DNA from: Flavobacteriaceae bacterium
GTDB lineage: Bacteria; Bacteroidota; Bacteroidia; UKL13-3
Assembly: GCA_009693575.1 (NCBI GenBank)
Contig: SHWZ01000020.1
Coordinates: 1 to 42,528 of the forward strand
Reading direction: 5' to 3'
DNA length: 42,528 bases
Positions 26,688 to 35,514 of the stretch are shown here, piece after piece; the first letter of the stretch is position 1, and every line of letters starts with the position of its first letter. A program made the translations under genes and the position numbers. The notes beneath the pieces are model-generated. The model was not told where the DNA came from and made no database searches. It worked only from the letters and a program-made list of their open reading frames with translations.

Positions 26688-27409
26688 ATTATTCGCCTGA
26701 TTGAGTGAAGTTTGTGAGTATGCCTCATTTGCTCTCGACTGTATATTCCTTCGCTGTCAATTGTTTCAATCTTCACCTTGCCCGAAGCATGGATTATTTG
26801 GCCAGGCCCGAGCATCATGCCAACATGAGTTATTCGATTCTTATCATTCTCAAAAAATGATAAATCTCCAATCATAGCATCATCTAAGGAAGCGACTTCC
26901 GATCCTTGAGATGCCTGTTGGTAAGCATCACGTAACAGCTTCACACCACAGATTTTGAACACTACCTGCATGAAGCCTGAACAATCAATTCCAAATAGCG
27001 ATCGCCCCCCCCACTGATAAGGTGAATTTAGATAGCACTTGGCAGTGGCTAATAGGTTTTCTGTCGCAGGCTGCATAGTCGGCTGGTGGCCGTTACGTTT
27101 CACGTTGCTGCCCATCATTGTTTGTATAGTTTGTCCGCCAGAATCAGTAGGCAGCAGAAATTCCGTTTGCACCCTGTAATCAAACTTAGCCCAGAAGCCA
27201 TCAGGCTTCAGATAACTCAATTGTGCGGTGCTAATCCAACCCTCGTAGCCGTCGTAGTCGCACATGATGCGGTGCCAACCTTCCTCTTGACCAACAACGA
27301 GAAACACTTCACCAAACAACAGTTGACTAGTCATTTCGCTGGCACTGTTGGGCTCTTTTCTAATCGCGATACACGACAGCAGGCAAATTCCTTCGGCGTA
27401 TTCTTCCAT
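26684..27409 (-). CDS. NlpC/P60 (C40) family peptidase
   Basis: A 241-residue peptidoglycan peptidase, cleaving peptide bonds in cell-wall stem peptides. An SH3-like targeting region comes first (IRKEPNSASEMTSQLLFGE, then GWHRIMCDYDGYEGWI). The catalytic domain follows, with Cys143 (FGIDCSGFMQ), His195 (RITHVGMML) and His207 (IIHASGKV). ATG at 27409 (MEEYAEG) is favoured over 27439 because the SH3 domain normally begins close to the N-terminus. No clear signal peptide is seen, which is common in this group. It is divergent from the kinase gene. Confidence 0.88.
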   Translation of the reverse strand: MEEYAEGICLLSCIAIRKEPNSASEMTSQLLFGEVFLVVGQEEGWHRIMCDYDGYEGWISTAQLSYLKPDGFWAKFDYRVQTEFLLPTDSGGQTIQTMMGSNVKRNGHQPTMQPATENLLATAKCYLNSPYQWGGRSLFGIDCSGFMQVVFKICGVKLLRDAYQQASQGSEVASLDDAMIGDLSFFENDKNRITHVGMMLGPGQIIHASGKVKIETIDSEGIYSREQMRHTHKLHSIRRII

Positions 27410-27469
27410 TGAGCAAAATTCGGCCAAAACAAACGTCATTTAGCTTGGTTGGCAAAAAGCTTATTCACT

Positions 27470-28147
27470 ATGTGTCCTTTCTTAAATAATATTGCCCCTG
27501 AAAAAGCGAAATTAAACGTGCGTCACCAATACCTCTGTATCGAAGGCAACATTGGCACCGGCAAAACTGCCCTCGCCAGCCGTATTGCCAAACACTTTAG
27601 AAAAAAACTTCTGTTAGAAGAATTTGAAGACAATTCATTTCTGCCGAAATTTTATGAAGATCCAGCCCGATATGCGTTTCCACTGGAGATGAGCTTTCTG
27701 GCTTCCCGTTTCAACCAACTGAATCGTGAATTACTGCAGGGAGATTTGTTTGACTCAGGAGTTGTGAGCGATTACGTATTTTTCAAATGCCTTGTGTTTT
27801 CAAAAATAACCCTTAGCGATGATGAATACGACCTCTACACTAGGTTGTTCGGCATCATAAATCTACAAGTGCCACAGCCAGGATTATTGGTTTATCTGCA
27901 CAAGCCAGTGAGCAAATTGCAAGAACAAATACAGAAACGTGGACGTAGCTATGAACAGAAAATTACTGATAAGTATTTACTCAAACTTCAAGAAGCTTAT
28001 TTTGATTACATAAATCATCACACCAAAAGCCCTGTCCTTATTCTTGACACCACCTCAGCCGATTTTGTGAACAGCCAAGCCGATTACGATTTTCTAATTA
28101 ATAAAATAGATGCCAAATACCCCGATGGTGTGAATGTGGTTTATTAA
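27470..28147 (+). CDS. deoxynucleoside kinase
   Basis: A 225-residue kinase that phosphorylates deoxynucleosides in salvage. The P-loop is GNIGTGKT (about residues 26-33). EEFEDNSFLPKFYED and the lid RGRSYEQKI, carrying the conserved arginines, follow. The family includes deoxyadenosine and deoxyguanosine kinases, which cannot be told apart here. ATG at 27470 is chosen over a TTG at 27449. An N-terminal extension of about 20 residues precedes the P-loop strand. Confidence 0.85.
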   Translation: MCPFLNNIAPEKAKLNVRHQYLCIEGNIGTGKTALASRIAKHFRKKLLLEEFEDNSFLPKFYEDPARYAFPLEMSFLASRFNQLNRELLQGDLFDSGVVSDYVFFKCLVFSKITLSDDEYDLYTRLFGIINLQVPQPGLLVYLHKPVSKLQEQIQKRGRSYEQKITDKYLLKLQEAYFDYINHHTKSPVLILDTTSADFVNSQADYDFLINKIDAKYPDGVNVVY

Positions 28148-28255
28148 TTTCAGGCTGCTATTGAATTGAGAAATGCGTTTCCGAATACTACACCTAATTT
28201 TGAAACCTAGCTAATAAAGTTGCCTTCCCAAACGCTAACGTGATCGGCATGACAA

Positions 28256-28987
28256 ATGTCAAATATATTCGTAATTTCCAATTCGCAAGTGCCAATTATC
28301 TCCATAAAAAATATTACCAAAACCTACAAAGTGGGCGGCGAAGTAGTGAATGCTCTCAAAGGTGTTGACCTCGAAATAGAAAAAGGCGAATATGTAGCGT
28401 TGATGGGGCCGAGCGGCTCAGGCAAATCTACCCTGATGAATATGTTGGGCTGTTTAGATACCACCTCTTCAGGCACATACATACTCAATGGCAACGATGT
28501 GAGCAGCATGAACGACAATGAGCTGGCACAAATCCGCAACAAGGAAATCGGTTTTGTGTTCCAAACTTTCAACCTCATGCCAAGGCTATCAGCATTGGAA
28601 AATGTAGCCCTACCATTGGTGTATGCCGGAAAAAAACGCAGCGAACGCGAAGCAAAAGCGGCCAAATGCCTTGAAGCAGTGAACCTGACCGACCGCATGA
28701 GCCACCGACCAAATGAGCTTTCGGGTGGTCAACGGCAGCGGGTAGCGGTAGCCCGTGCCTTGGTGAATGATCCTGCCATTATCCTTGCCGATGAGCCAAC
28801 GGGAAACCTCGACTCCAAGACCTCCGATGATATAATGAACCTATTTGAAGAGATTCATAGACATGGCAACACGGTCATTGTCATTACCCATGAGGAAGAA
28901 ATTGCCCGCCGGGCAAAACGTATTATCCGATTGAAAGATGGGAAGGTGGAGCGGGACGAACCCAACCACTCACCAGCTTTGGTCTGA
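28256..28987 (+). CDS. ABC transporter ATP-binding protein (MacB/LolD type)
   Basis: A 243-residue ATPase subunit. Walker A is GPSGSGKST (51-59), the Q-loop is [10 protein letters not shown], the signature is LSGGQ (155-159), Walker B is IILADEPTG with Glu180, and the H-loop is VITHEEE. The motif set is that of the MacB/LolD/FtsE group, which drives lipoprotein or macrolide export. No permease gene is adjacent on either side, so its partner must be encoded elsewhere. Confidence 0.92.
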   Translation: MSNIFVISNSQVPIISIKNITKTYKVGGEVVNALKGVDLEIEKGEYVALMGPSGSGKSTLMNMLGCLDTTSSGTYILNGNDVSSMNDNELAQIRNKEIGFVFQTFNLMPRLSALENVALPLVYAGKKRSEREAKAAKCLEAVNLTDRMSHRPNELSGGQRQRVAVARALVNDPAIILADEPTGNLDSKTSDDIMNLFEEIHRHGNTVIVITHEEEIARRAKRIIRLKDGKVERDEPNHSPALV

Positions 28988-29035
28988 TGGAGCTTCGCTG
29001 CTTGGCTCTTGGCCGGGAGGAGTAAAAACACCATC

Positions 29036-29074
29036 GGGATGCCTGCCTGTCGGCAGACAGTAAAGCAGCATCCC
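29036..29074. repeat. nested palindrome, REP-like
   Basis: Outer arms GGGATGC (29036-29042) and GCATCCC (29068-29074) enclose an inner hairpin CTGCC/GGCAG (29043-29047 and 29052-29056) with loop TGTC. It resembles intergenic palindromes widespread in the phylum. Confidence 0.55.
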
Positions 29075-29327
29075 CGCAAAATGGTGAAAAAGGTCTTGGA
29101 ACCTACTTCCCATCATCAAACCCACTACTAAACTGCCTTGGCCGAGGCTTATTAGATGTAGAGGTAGGTTGAGCCTAAAATGAGCCCAGTTGGCACTTGT
29201 TGGTGAGGAATAAAATGCTTCGTTCCTATGCATGCCAAAGTCAGACAGACAGAAACAACGGTGCATTCGTACAACCTGTCCTGAATACTATCGGGATTAT
29301 CTTATTTTCAAAATCCCACATTAACTT

Positions 29328-29335
29328 TACCTTTG
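29328..29335 (+). promoter_or_regulatory. -7 box of the DUF4290 gene
   Basis: TACCTTTG matches TAnnTTTG and ends six bases before the ATG at 29342, leaving almost no room for a leader. No TTG is seen at the -33 spacing. Confidence 0.4.
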
Positions 29336-29341
29336 CCCCAA

Positions 29342-30016
29342 ATGAAACGACTCACAAGACCTCAGAACGTACTCGACGAACTGGACTACAATACCCAGCG
29401 GGCAGATATTCTGCTAGGCGAATATGGCCGCAACGTGCAGGATATGGTGGCCAGCCTGCCCCGCATACAAGACCGCGAAACACGCAGCCGCTATGCCGCC
29501 GCCATTGTACAGGTAATGGGTGTGCTGAACCCGCCTGTCTATCGCGACCAAGCCGACTACAAGCACAAACTCTGGGATCACTTGCACATCATGGGCAAGT
29601 TTTGTCTTGACATTGAGACCCCTTTCCCAGTACCCAGCCCTGAGATAGTGGCAGCCAAGCCTCAAGAGATTCCGTATATAAAAAATCGCATTGCCTACCG
29701 CTATTACGGCAAGCAAATGGAACGCTACCTGCAACGCGTTTCAGAGATGCCTGATGGAGGCGAAAAGAACATGTATACCAGCTTATTGGGTTCATTCATG
29801 AAAAGCTCATGCAAATCGTGGAACGACGAAAACGTGAGCGACCAAGCCATAGTGGATCACATGAACGAATTGAGCGACAACAAACTGAATCTAGTTTACG
29901 ATGGTCAAGAGTATTCGTTGGATATGTCACGCTCTGGCAAGAGTGTGAACCCACTAATAAAAGACAAAAAACCAGGCAGCAAAAACAAGAAGAAGAAGTT
30001 TTTCAAACGGAAGTAA
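29342..30016 (+). CDS. DUF4290 family protein
   Basis: A 224-residue protein I recognise as DUF4290, a family known mainly from Bacteroidota and without established function. Landmarks are ELDYNTQRADILLGEYGRNVQ at the N-terminus, KHKLWDHLHIMGKF, and PYIKNRIAYRYYGKQMERYL. The C-terminal tail is strongly basic (KNKKKKFFKRK), which suggests binding to nucleic acid or the ribosome; this is inference. ATG at 29342 is chosen over a TTG at 29333 because that TTG lies inside the promoter box. Confidence 0.85.
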   Translation: MKRLTRPQNVLDELDYNTQRADILLGEYGRNVQDMVASLPRIQDRETRSRYAAAIVQVMGVLNPPVYRDQADYKHKLWDHLHIMGKFCLDIETPFPVPSPEIVAAKPQEIPYIKNRIAYRYYGKQMERYLQRVSEMPDGGEKNMYTSLLGSFMKSSCKSWNDENVSDQAIVDHMNELSDNKLNLVYDGQEYSLDMSRSGKSVNPLIKDKKPGSKNKKKKFFKRK

Positions 30017-30103
30017 AACAAGTAAGCAGTGTAATTTTCAATACGAGTATTTTTCTAGCTGAAGGATGAAACAAACGCATTCATACGAAAAATAAGAAAC
30101 CTT

Positions 30104-30122
30104 GTTTGTCGGAATGACAAAC
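30104..30122. repeat. 7-bp perfect hairpin between DUF4290 and aspartate kinase
   Basis: GTTTGTC, loop GGAAT, GACAAAC. No T-run follows, so it is more like a short repeat unit than a terminator; the GGAATGAC part is shared with the element at 22886-22955. Confidence 0.45.
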
Positions 30123-30152
30123 CTCATTTTAAAAGTATCAAACTAACATTCA

Positions 30153-31415
30153 ATGCAAGTATTCAAGTTTGGCGGGGCATCCGTAAAGGATGCGGAGGCC
30201 GTGAGGAATGCAGGCAGCATACTGGCAAGATATGAAGGACAGCCTGTGCTGGTGGTTATTTCGGCCATGGGGAAAATGACCAATGCATTTGAGCGATTGG
30301 CAGAAGCCTACTTTCGCCAGACTGATGAAATTGCAGCCAGATATGCCGAGATCAAAGACTTTCACCAAAACATCATAAATGGCTTGCTGAAATGCAAGGA
30401 CGACCGCACTTTCGACGACATTGATAACCTTTTTCTTGAACTTGATTGCCTGTTGGAAACCGATAAAGAACCCAACAGCAGCTTCGATTATATCTACGAC
30501 CAGATAGTGTGTTTTGGCGAACTGATATCCACCCGCATTGTGTCCGCCTACCTCAATGAAAATGGCCAACGTAATCGCTGGATGGACTGCCGCAACTTCA
30601 TTTTTACTGACAACAATCACCGCGAAGCACGTGTCGACTGGGAGCAAACTAGCGAACTCATAAGCAAAAAACTGTTACCGATAGCCAAGAAACAACTGAT
30701 AATCACCCAAGGATTTATCGGCCGTGGGCAAGACCTCACCACGACTACCCTTGGACGTGATGGCAGCGACTATTCGGCTGCCATATTCGCCTATGGCATA
30801 GATGCCGAAAGCGTGACAATATGGAAAGACGTTGCCGGAGTAATGAATGCCGACCCAAAGCGTATGCCCGATGCGGTCATGTTCGACAGCCTGTCGTTTA
30901 AAGAAACGATAGAACTGGCCTACTATGGAGCAAATGTCATTCACCCCAAGACCATACAGCCGTTGCTCAAAAAAAACATTCCGTTGTATGTACGTTCGTT
31001 TTTTGAGGCTGATGCTCCTGGAACATTAATAAGTAATGAAGGTGATGATCACCGCAAGCCAATTTTTATCTTCAAGTCTGAGCAAGTACTGATTTCTCTT
31101 TACACTCGCGACTTTTCTTTTATTGTGGAGGAACATTTGAGCACTATTTTTAAGGTATTTGGCAACCTGAACCTTCGGGTGAACTTGATGCAAAACTCCG
31201 CCATCAGCTTTTCGGTATGTGTGAACCACGACCCAGAAAAGACCCAACAAATTCAGAAAATCCTGCAAAAGGATTTTGAGGTGGTATGCAATCTTGGGGT
31301 AGAACTTATCTCGGTAAAAAACTATACCAAAGAAAGCATTGACAGAATCATAGGCGGGCGAGAGGTGATGCTGGAGCAACGTTCTCGAAGCATGGATCAG
31401 TTTGTTGTAAAATAG
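30153..31415 (+). CDS. lysC: aspartate kinase
   Basis: A 420-residue monofunctional aspartokinase, the first step of the lysine, threonine and methionine branch. The kinase domain begins MQVFKFGGASVKDAEAV and contains TTTLGRDGSDYSAA and NVIHPKTIQPLL. C-terminal ACT-type regulatory domains follow (LISLYTRDFSFIVEEH, then NLRVNLMQNSAISFSVCV), where end-product amino acids would inhibit. No homoserine dehydrogenase is fused. The Hpt gene follows on the same strand. Confidence 0.94.
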   Translation: MQVFKFGGASVKDAEAVRNAGSILARYEGQPVLVVISAMGKMTNAFERLAEAYFRQTDEIAARYAEIKDFHQNIINGLLKCKDDRTFDDIDNLFLELDCLLETDKEPNSSFDYIYDQIVCFGELISTRIVSAYLNENGQRNRWMDCRNFIFTDNNHREARVDWEQTSELISKKLLPIAKKQLIITQGFIGRGQDLTTTTLGRDGSDYSAAIFAYGIDAESVTIWKDVAGVMNADPKRMPDAVMFDSLSFKETIELAYYGANVIHPKTIQPLLKKNIPLYVRSFFEADAPGTLISNEGDDHRKPIFIFKSEQVLISLYTRDFSFIVEEHLSTIFKVFGNLNLRVNLMQNSAISFSVCVNHDPEKTQQIQKILQKDFEVVCNLGVELISVKNYTKESIDRIIGGREVMLEQRSRSMDQFVVK

Positions 31416-31472
31416 TGTACTAACTTCGTAGCATTGGTGCTACTTTTGCCCATCATAAAAAACCTATCTACA

Positions 31473-31811
31473 ATGGGCATACTCAATTTTGACTACCTAA
31501 ACGAAGTGACCGGAAACGACCCGGCTATGCTGAAACAGATACTGATGGCATACACAGCCCATTTGCCTGGCGACATGGATGAACTGGGTAAACTGACGGC
31601 AGCAGGCAACTACACCCAGGCTGGTTTTTTGGCACACAAAATAAAATCAAGTGCCCGCATACTGAAGTTGGAAAGTGCTGAATGGCTATCTGAGATAGAA
31701 CGGGCTGCCAAGTTGAACGAAAACGTGGAAATAATACCTGGCAAGTTAGAAAAGGTACAAAAAAACCTGGAAGAAGCACTTGTAGAAATAAATATCATCG
31801 TCAACAGTTGA
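31473..31811 (+). CDS. stand-alone Hpt domain protein
   Basis: A 112-residue helical protein matching the histidine phosphotransfer domain. FLAHKIKSSARILKLESAEWLSEIE contains the phosphorylated His in the AHKxKSSAR motif. Such proteins relay phosphate between response-regulator receivers and histidine kinases. No kinase or regulator is encoded nearby. ATG at 31473 is chosen; a TTG at 31434 is open upstream but only adds a non-conserved leader. It ends one base before the glycosyltransferase gene, so the two are probably cotranscribed. Confidence 0.8.
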   Translation: MGILNFDYLNEVTGNDPAMLKQILMAYTAHLPGDMDELGKLTAAGNYTQAGFLAHKIKSSARILKLESAEWLSEIERAAKLNENVEIIPGKLEKVQKNLEEALVEINIIVNS

Positions 31812-31812
31812 T

Positions 31813-33000
31813 ATGCCAGATACCCTTTTGCAATGGGTGTTCTGGTTGAGCCTATGCTGCGTATTTTATACCTATTTCGGCTACGGCCTCCTCATCGGCT
31901 TCTTTGTTTTTGTAGGTAAATTTTTTAAAACAATTGGTGGGTCTAAAAGAACTTCTGTATGCTCGCTTCAATCCCCAATCTCACCGCCTCTTTCCGTGAC
32001 TCTCGTCATCCCGTGCTTTAACGAAGCCAATATCTTAGAAAAGAAAATTGCCAATTCGCTCACAATTGACTATCCCAACCTACACATTATTTTCATCACT
32101 GATGGCTCAAGCGATGACTCTGAAAAATTGCTTGAAAAATATCACCAAGTAAAGGTGCTACACCAGACAGATCGACAAGGCAAAGCCATGGCCGAGAACC
32201 GTGCAATGCAATTTGTGGAAACTGAAATTACTGTTTTCTGCGATGCCAATACATTACTTAACAAAGAGGCAATCCAGAATCTTGTAAAGCATTTCGCCAA
32301 CCCCAAAGTGGGTGCAGTTTCTGGTGAAAAAAGGGTGTTGAGGTCAAATACAGGAGCTGGTGCAACCGAAGGAATTTATTGGAAATACGAATCGCTTCTA
32401 AAGAAGCTTGATTGTGCATTTCATACCGTGGTTGGTGCTGCTGGCGAGTTGTTTGCTATCCGCACTGCATTGTTCACTCCTATGCCCCACGACACCATCA
32501 ACGACGACCTGACCCAGAGTTTGCAAGTAAATTTGAAAGGATATACAGTGGCCTACGCCTCCGATGCATTTGCCACTGAAATTCCGAGTAGCGATTTGAA
32601 CGAAGAAAAGAAACGCAAGGTGAGAATGGTAGCTGGTGCTTGGCAGAGCATGGCAAGGCAGCCGCGGGTTTTCAATGTGTTCCAGTATCCATTACTGACG
32701 TTTCAGTTTGTGAGTCACCGGGCTTTGCGATGGACACTTTGCCCTCTATCCATAGTGTTACTAATCCCGACAGGACTTTTGCTATGCCACAGGCAGGATA
32801 TTTACACCTTGCTCTTTTATTTGCAGTTAGTTTTTTATGCTTTAACCTTCGCTGGTTTCCTTGCAGAAAAAATGAATATTCGACTAAAATTTTTCTTTAT
32901 ACCATACTACTTTTCATTTATGAATTACACTGCTATTTTAGGATTTTTTAGGTATTTGAAAGGTGGGCAAAGTGCAATATGGGAGAAAGCAAAACGATAA
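31813..33000 (+). CDS. membrane glycosyltransferase family 2 protein
   Basis: A 395-residue GT2 enzyme. There is one N-terminal membrane helix (about 8-36), a cytosolic catalytic domain and three or so C-terminal helices. The GT-A fold shows TLVIPCFNEA (64-72), the nucleotide-binding FITDGSSDDS, the DXD-like FCDAN (143-146), the acidic INDDLTQSL (230-237), and VRMVAGAWQS, the Q/RXXRW-type motif of processive GTs. The sugar and acceptor are unknown; polysaccharide or glycolipid synthesis is likely. Confidence 0.86.
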   Translation: MPDTLLQWVFWLSLCCVFYTYFGYGLLIGFFVFVGKFFKTIGGSKRTSVCSLQSPISPPLSVTLVIPCFNEANILEKKIANSLTIDYPNLHIIFITDGSSDDSEKLLEKYHQVKVLHQTDRQGKAMAENRAMQFVETEITVFCDANTLLNKEAIQNLVKHFANPKVGAVSGEKRVLRSNTGAGATEGIYWKYESLLKKLDCAFHTVVGAAGELFAIRTALFTPMPHDTINDDLTQSLQVNLKGYTVAYASDAFATEIPSSDLNEEKKRKVRMVAGAWQSMARQPRVFNVFQYPLLTFQFVSHRALRWTLCPLSIVLLIPTGLLLCHRQDIYTLLFYLQLVFYALTFAGFLAEKMNIRLKFFFIPYYFSFMNYTAILGFFRYLKGGQSAIWEKAKR

Positions 33001-33349
33001 AAAGTATGACCGAACGAAATAGGGTCTAAAATTGAAATGCCTACATTTTGAATGATTTATGGGGCTTTGACTTAGAATTAAGATACAAAAAAATAGCAGA
33101 GATATTTAACTTAAAAAAAACGTATAGCGGTAGTTCTAAAATAGATACGATTTTAGAACTAATTACCACTAAAGACAATAACACAATTCAGAATTATCTA
33201 CCTGATTAAATGTGTCGAATACTACTATGAAAAGAATCCTACAGGAACTACAAGGTGCCATTATAATGAGGTTAGGTGGGGATAAATTTGGAGAATGATT
33301 GATGCTTAATTGACACAGTAAACGATACAATTAAACTTACTCACTTAGT
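33001..33349. other. 349-bp tract with possible gene remnants
   Basis: No secure gene. A short frame is listed at 33048-33209. A second small frame at 33226 reads MKRILQELQGAIIMRLGGDKFGE and stops after 23 codons. Both look like coding residue in a repeat-free, A/T-rich stretch. Confidence 0.4.
33048..33209 (+). CDS. possible small gene or C-terminal remnant
   Basis: A 53-codon frame starting at TTG: LNDLWGFDLELRYKKIAEIF, then NLKKTYSGSSKIDTILELI, ending in a TAA. The composition is protein-like and could be the end of a helix-turn-helix type protein, but no family is recognised and a stop lies just upstream. It may be a fragment of a lost gene. Confidence 0.25.
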   Translation: MNDLWGFDLELRYKKIAEIFNLKKTYSGSSKIDTILELITTKDNNTIQNYLPD

Positions 33350-35407
33350 ATGATAAAAAATCACCTTGGATACCTCTATCACGATAGGGAAATAAGCTGG
33401 CTATCTTTTAACCACCGGGTGTTGCAAGAAGCTGCTGACCGTCGTGTCCCCCTGCTTGAGCGATTAAAATTTCTTTCCATTTTTTCGTCGAATCTTGATG
33501 AGTTCTTTAGGGTACGGGTTGCTTCGCTTAGGCGGATGATAAAGGTAAAAAAACGTGACCTATCCCCTTTGCAAAACGACCCAATGCATGTTCTAAAAGA
33601 AATTCAAAAAAAGGTGCTACAACTGCAAAAGGAGTTTGATAGTATCTACAAAGAAATTATTGCAGAGCTTGAACGTGAAAATATATTTATCATAAACGAA
33701 AAGCAGTTGGACGAAACACAGATGAACTTCGTAAAACGGAAGTTTATTGACGACGTACAGCCCCACCTTTTTCCTGTGGTTTTTGATGATAAATTTGAGA
33801 TGCCACAATTGAGTGACAAGAGCATTTACCAAGTGATAAGCATGGGCAAAACGGATGGAAAAGCCAAGACCCAATACGCTATCATGGAGGTACCAGTTGA
33901 TGCCTGTGATCGCTTTGTTGTGTTGCCTAAAAAAGAAGGTAAGACTTATGTGATATTGCTTGACGATGTCATTCGCAGCAATATGCACCGTGTGTTCTCA
34001 ATTTTCGACTATGATGACTTCCATGCCTTCACTGTAAAATTGACACGTGATGCCGAGCTGGACATGGACTACGACCTGAGCGAAAACTTAGTAGAGAAAC
34101 TGACCAAAAGTTTATTGAACCGCAAGAAGGGTGATCCGACACGTTTGGTATATGATGAACGTATCCCAACCGAAATGTTGGAAATGCTTATACGCAAGTT
34201 GAAAGTGAGCCACCGTGGGTTGATTCCTGGTGGACGTTACCACAATTTCAAGGACTTTATCAACTTTCCCAAGGTGGGCCATGCCAAGCTTAGTTACCCC
34301 GAATTTGTACCAGCACCCATCGCGGTTTTAGACAAAGAGAAACGCATGTTTGATGCCATTGGCAAGCGAGATTATATTTTGCATCACCCTTACCAGTCGT
34401 TCAACTACTTGATACGCCTACTGCGTGAGGCCGCCATAGACCCTGACGTTCAATCAATTTACATTACATTGTACCGTGTGGCTAAATACAGCAATGTAGC
34501 CAATGCACTTATTAATGCAGTGAAAAATGGGGTGACAGTGACTGTATTTATGGAGCTTCATGCCCGTTTTGATGAAGAGTCGAACATATACTGGACCAAC
34601 AAACTGCAAGAAGGTGGTGCTACTGTTTATTTTGGAAAACCAGGTCAAAAAATTCATTCGAAAATATGCCTAATAACACGCAAAGAAAATGGCAAAATGG
34701 CTCGATATGCACACCTGAGTACTGGCAATTACAATCGCATTACAGCACGCTTATATTGCGACAGCGGCCTATTGACCAAAGACAAACGTCTCACATCAGA
34801 AATTGAAGAAATCTTCATGCGGATGCCTACACCCGAATACTTGAAGGAAACCAAGCACCTGCTGCTAGCTCCAGTGAATATGAAGAAAAAATATCTTGAG
34901 CTAGTACAAAAGGAAATAGTCATTGCAAAAAAAGGGGGGAAGGGGAGAATAATAGCCAAGATGAATAGCCTGGTTGATGACGAAATGATAAACAGCCTTT
35001 ACGAAGCATCAAAGGCAGGTGTAAAAATAGACCTTATCATCAGAGGAATTTGCTGCTTGGTACCGGGGGTTCCTGGGTTAAGTGAGAACATTCGTGCCAT
35101 CAGCATTATTGACCGGCTGCTTGAACACTCGCGGGTGTATATTTTTGGCAATGGTGGAAAGGAAATAATATACATGAGCAGTGCCGATTGGATGACCCGT
35201 AACCTTGAACACCGCATTGAACTAGCCTTCCCATTGTACGATGAGGAATGTCGCAAACAGATACGCACCATTATAGACTTACAACTGATGGATTGCAACA
35301 AAGCTCGACGCATTAACGAAACACAGAACAACCCTTATGTACTTCGCAAGACCCTCCCAGTTCAGTCTCAAGCTGATATACTGACTTATTTGAAGGGGCT
35401 GGGGTGA
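33350..35407 (+). CDS. ppk1: polyphosphate kinase 1
   Basis: A 685-residue enzyme that reversibly makes polyphosphate from ATP. The N-terminal helical domain starts YHDREISWLSFNHRVLQEA, diagnostic for PPK1, with FLSIFSSNLDEFFRVRVA next. The catalytic His455 is in ARYAHLSTGNYNRITA. The second phospholipase-D-like domain shows SADWMTRNLEHRIELAFP. ADP/ATP binding is supported by HHPYQSFNYLIRLLREAA. Length is typical. No exopolyphosphatase gene is adjacent. Confidence 0.95.
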   Translation: MIKNHLGYLYHDREISWLSFNHRVLQEAADRRVPLLERLKFLSIFSSNLDEFFRVRVASLRRMIKVKKRDLSPLQNDPMHVLKEIQKKVLQLQKEFDSIYKEIIAELERENIFIINEKQLDETQMNFVKRKFIDDVQPHLFPVVFDDKFEMPQLSDKSIYQVISMGKTDGKAKTQYAIMEVPVDACDRFVVLPKKEGKTYVILLDDVIRSNMHRVFSIFDYDDFHAFTVKLTRDAELDMDYDLSENLVEKLTKSLLNRKKGDPTRLVYDERIPTEMLEMLIRKLKVSHRGLIPGGRYHNFKDFINFPKVGHAKLSYPEFVPAPIAVLDKEKRMFDAIGKRDYILHHPYQSFNYLIRLLREAAIDPDVQSIYITLYRVAKYSNVANALINAVKNGVTVTVFMELHARFDEESNIYWTNKLQEGGATVYFGKPGQKIHSKICLITRKENGKMARYAHLSTGNYNRITARLYCDSGLLTKDKRLTSEIEEIFMRMPTPEYLKETKHLLLAPVNMKKKYLELVQKEIVIAKKGGKGRIIAKMNSLVDDEMINSLYEASKAGVKIDLIIRGICCLVPGVPGLSENIRAISIIDRLLEHSRVYIFGNGGKEIIYMSSADWMTRNLEHRIELAFPLYDEECRKQIRTIIDLQLMDCNKARRINETQNNPYVLRKTLPVQSQADILTYLKGLG

Positions 35408-35514
35408 TCTCCTGTATTTATGATTTGTCAACGTCACTTGGTGTACCTAATTTGCAAGGCGAATTGACAAATACTATGACTGTTGATTCAATTAAGAATT
35501 TAAATCTAAAAACA

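Larger units (their letters stand above)
28988..29341. other. 354-bp tract with palindromes and a promoter box
   Basis: No gene is credible here. Reading frames on both strands cover it, but their sequence (for example CRQAGIPMVFLLLP) arises from repeat-type sequence. It contains a cruciform-like palindrome at 29036-29074 and, at its right end, the promoter box for the DUF4290 gene. Confidence 0.5.

Noticed and set aside
28855-29266. Reverse-strand open frames read as hypothetical proteins
   Set aside because: They overlap the ABC gene and REP-like palindromes, carry no domain, and look like translated intergenic repeats.
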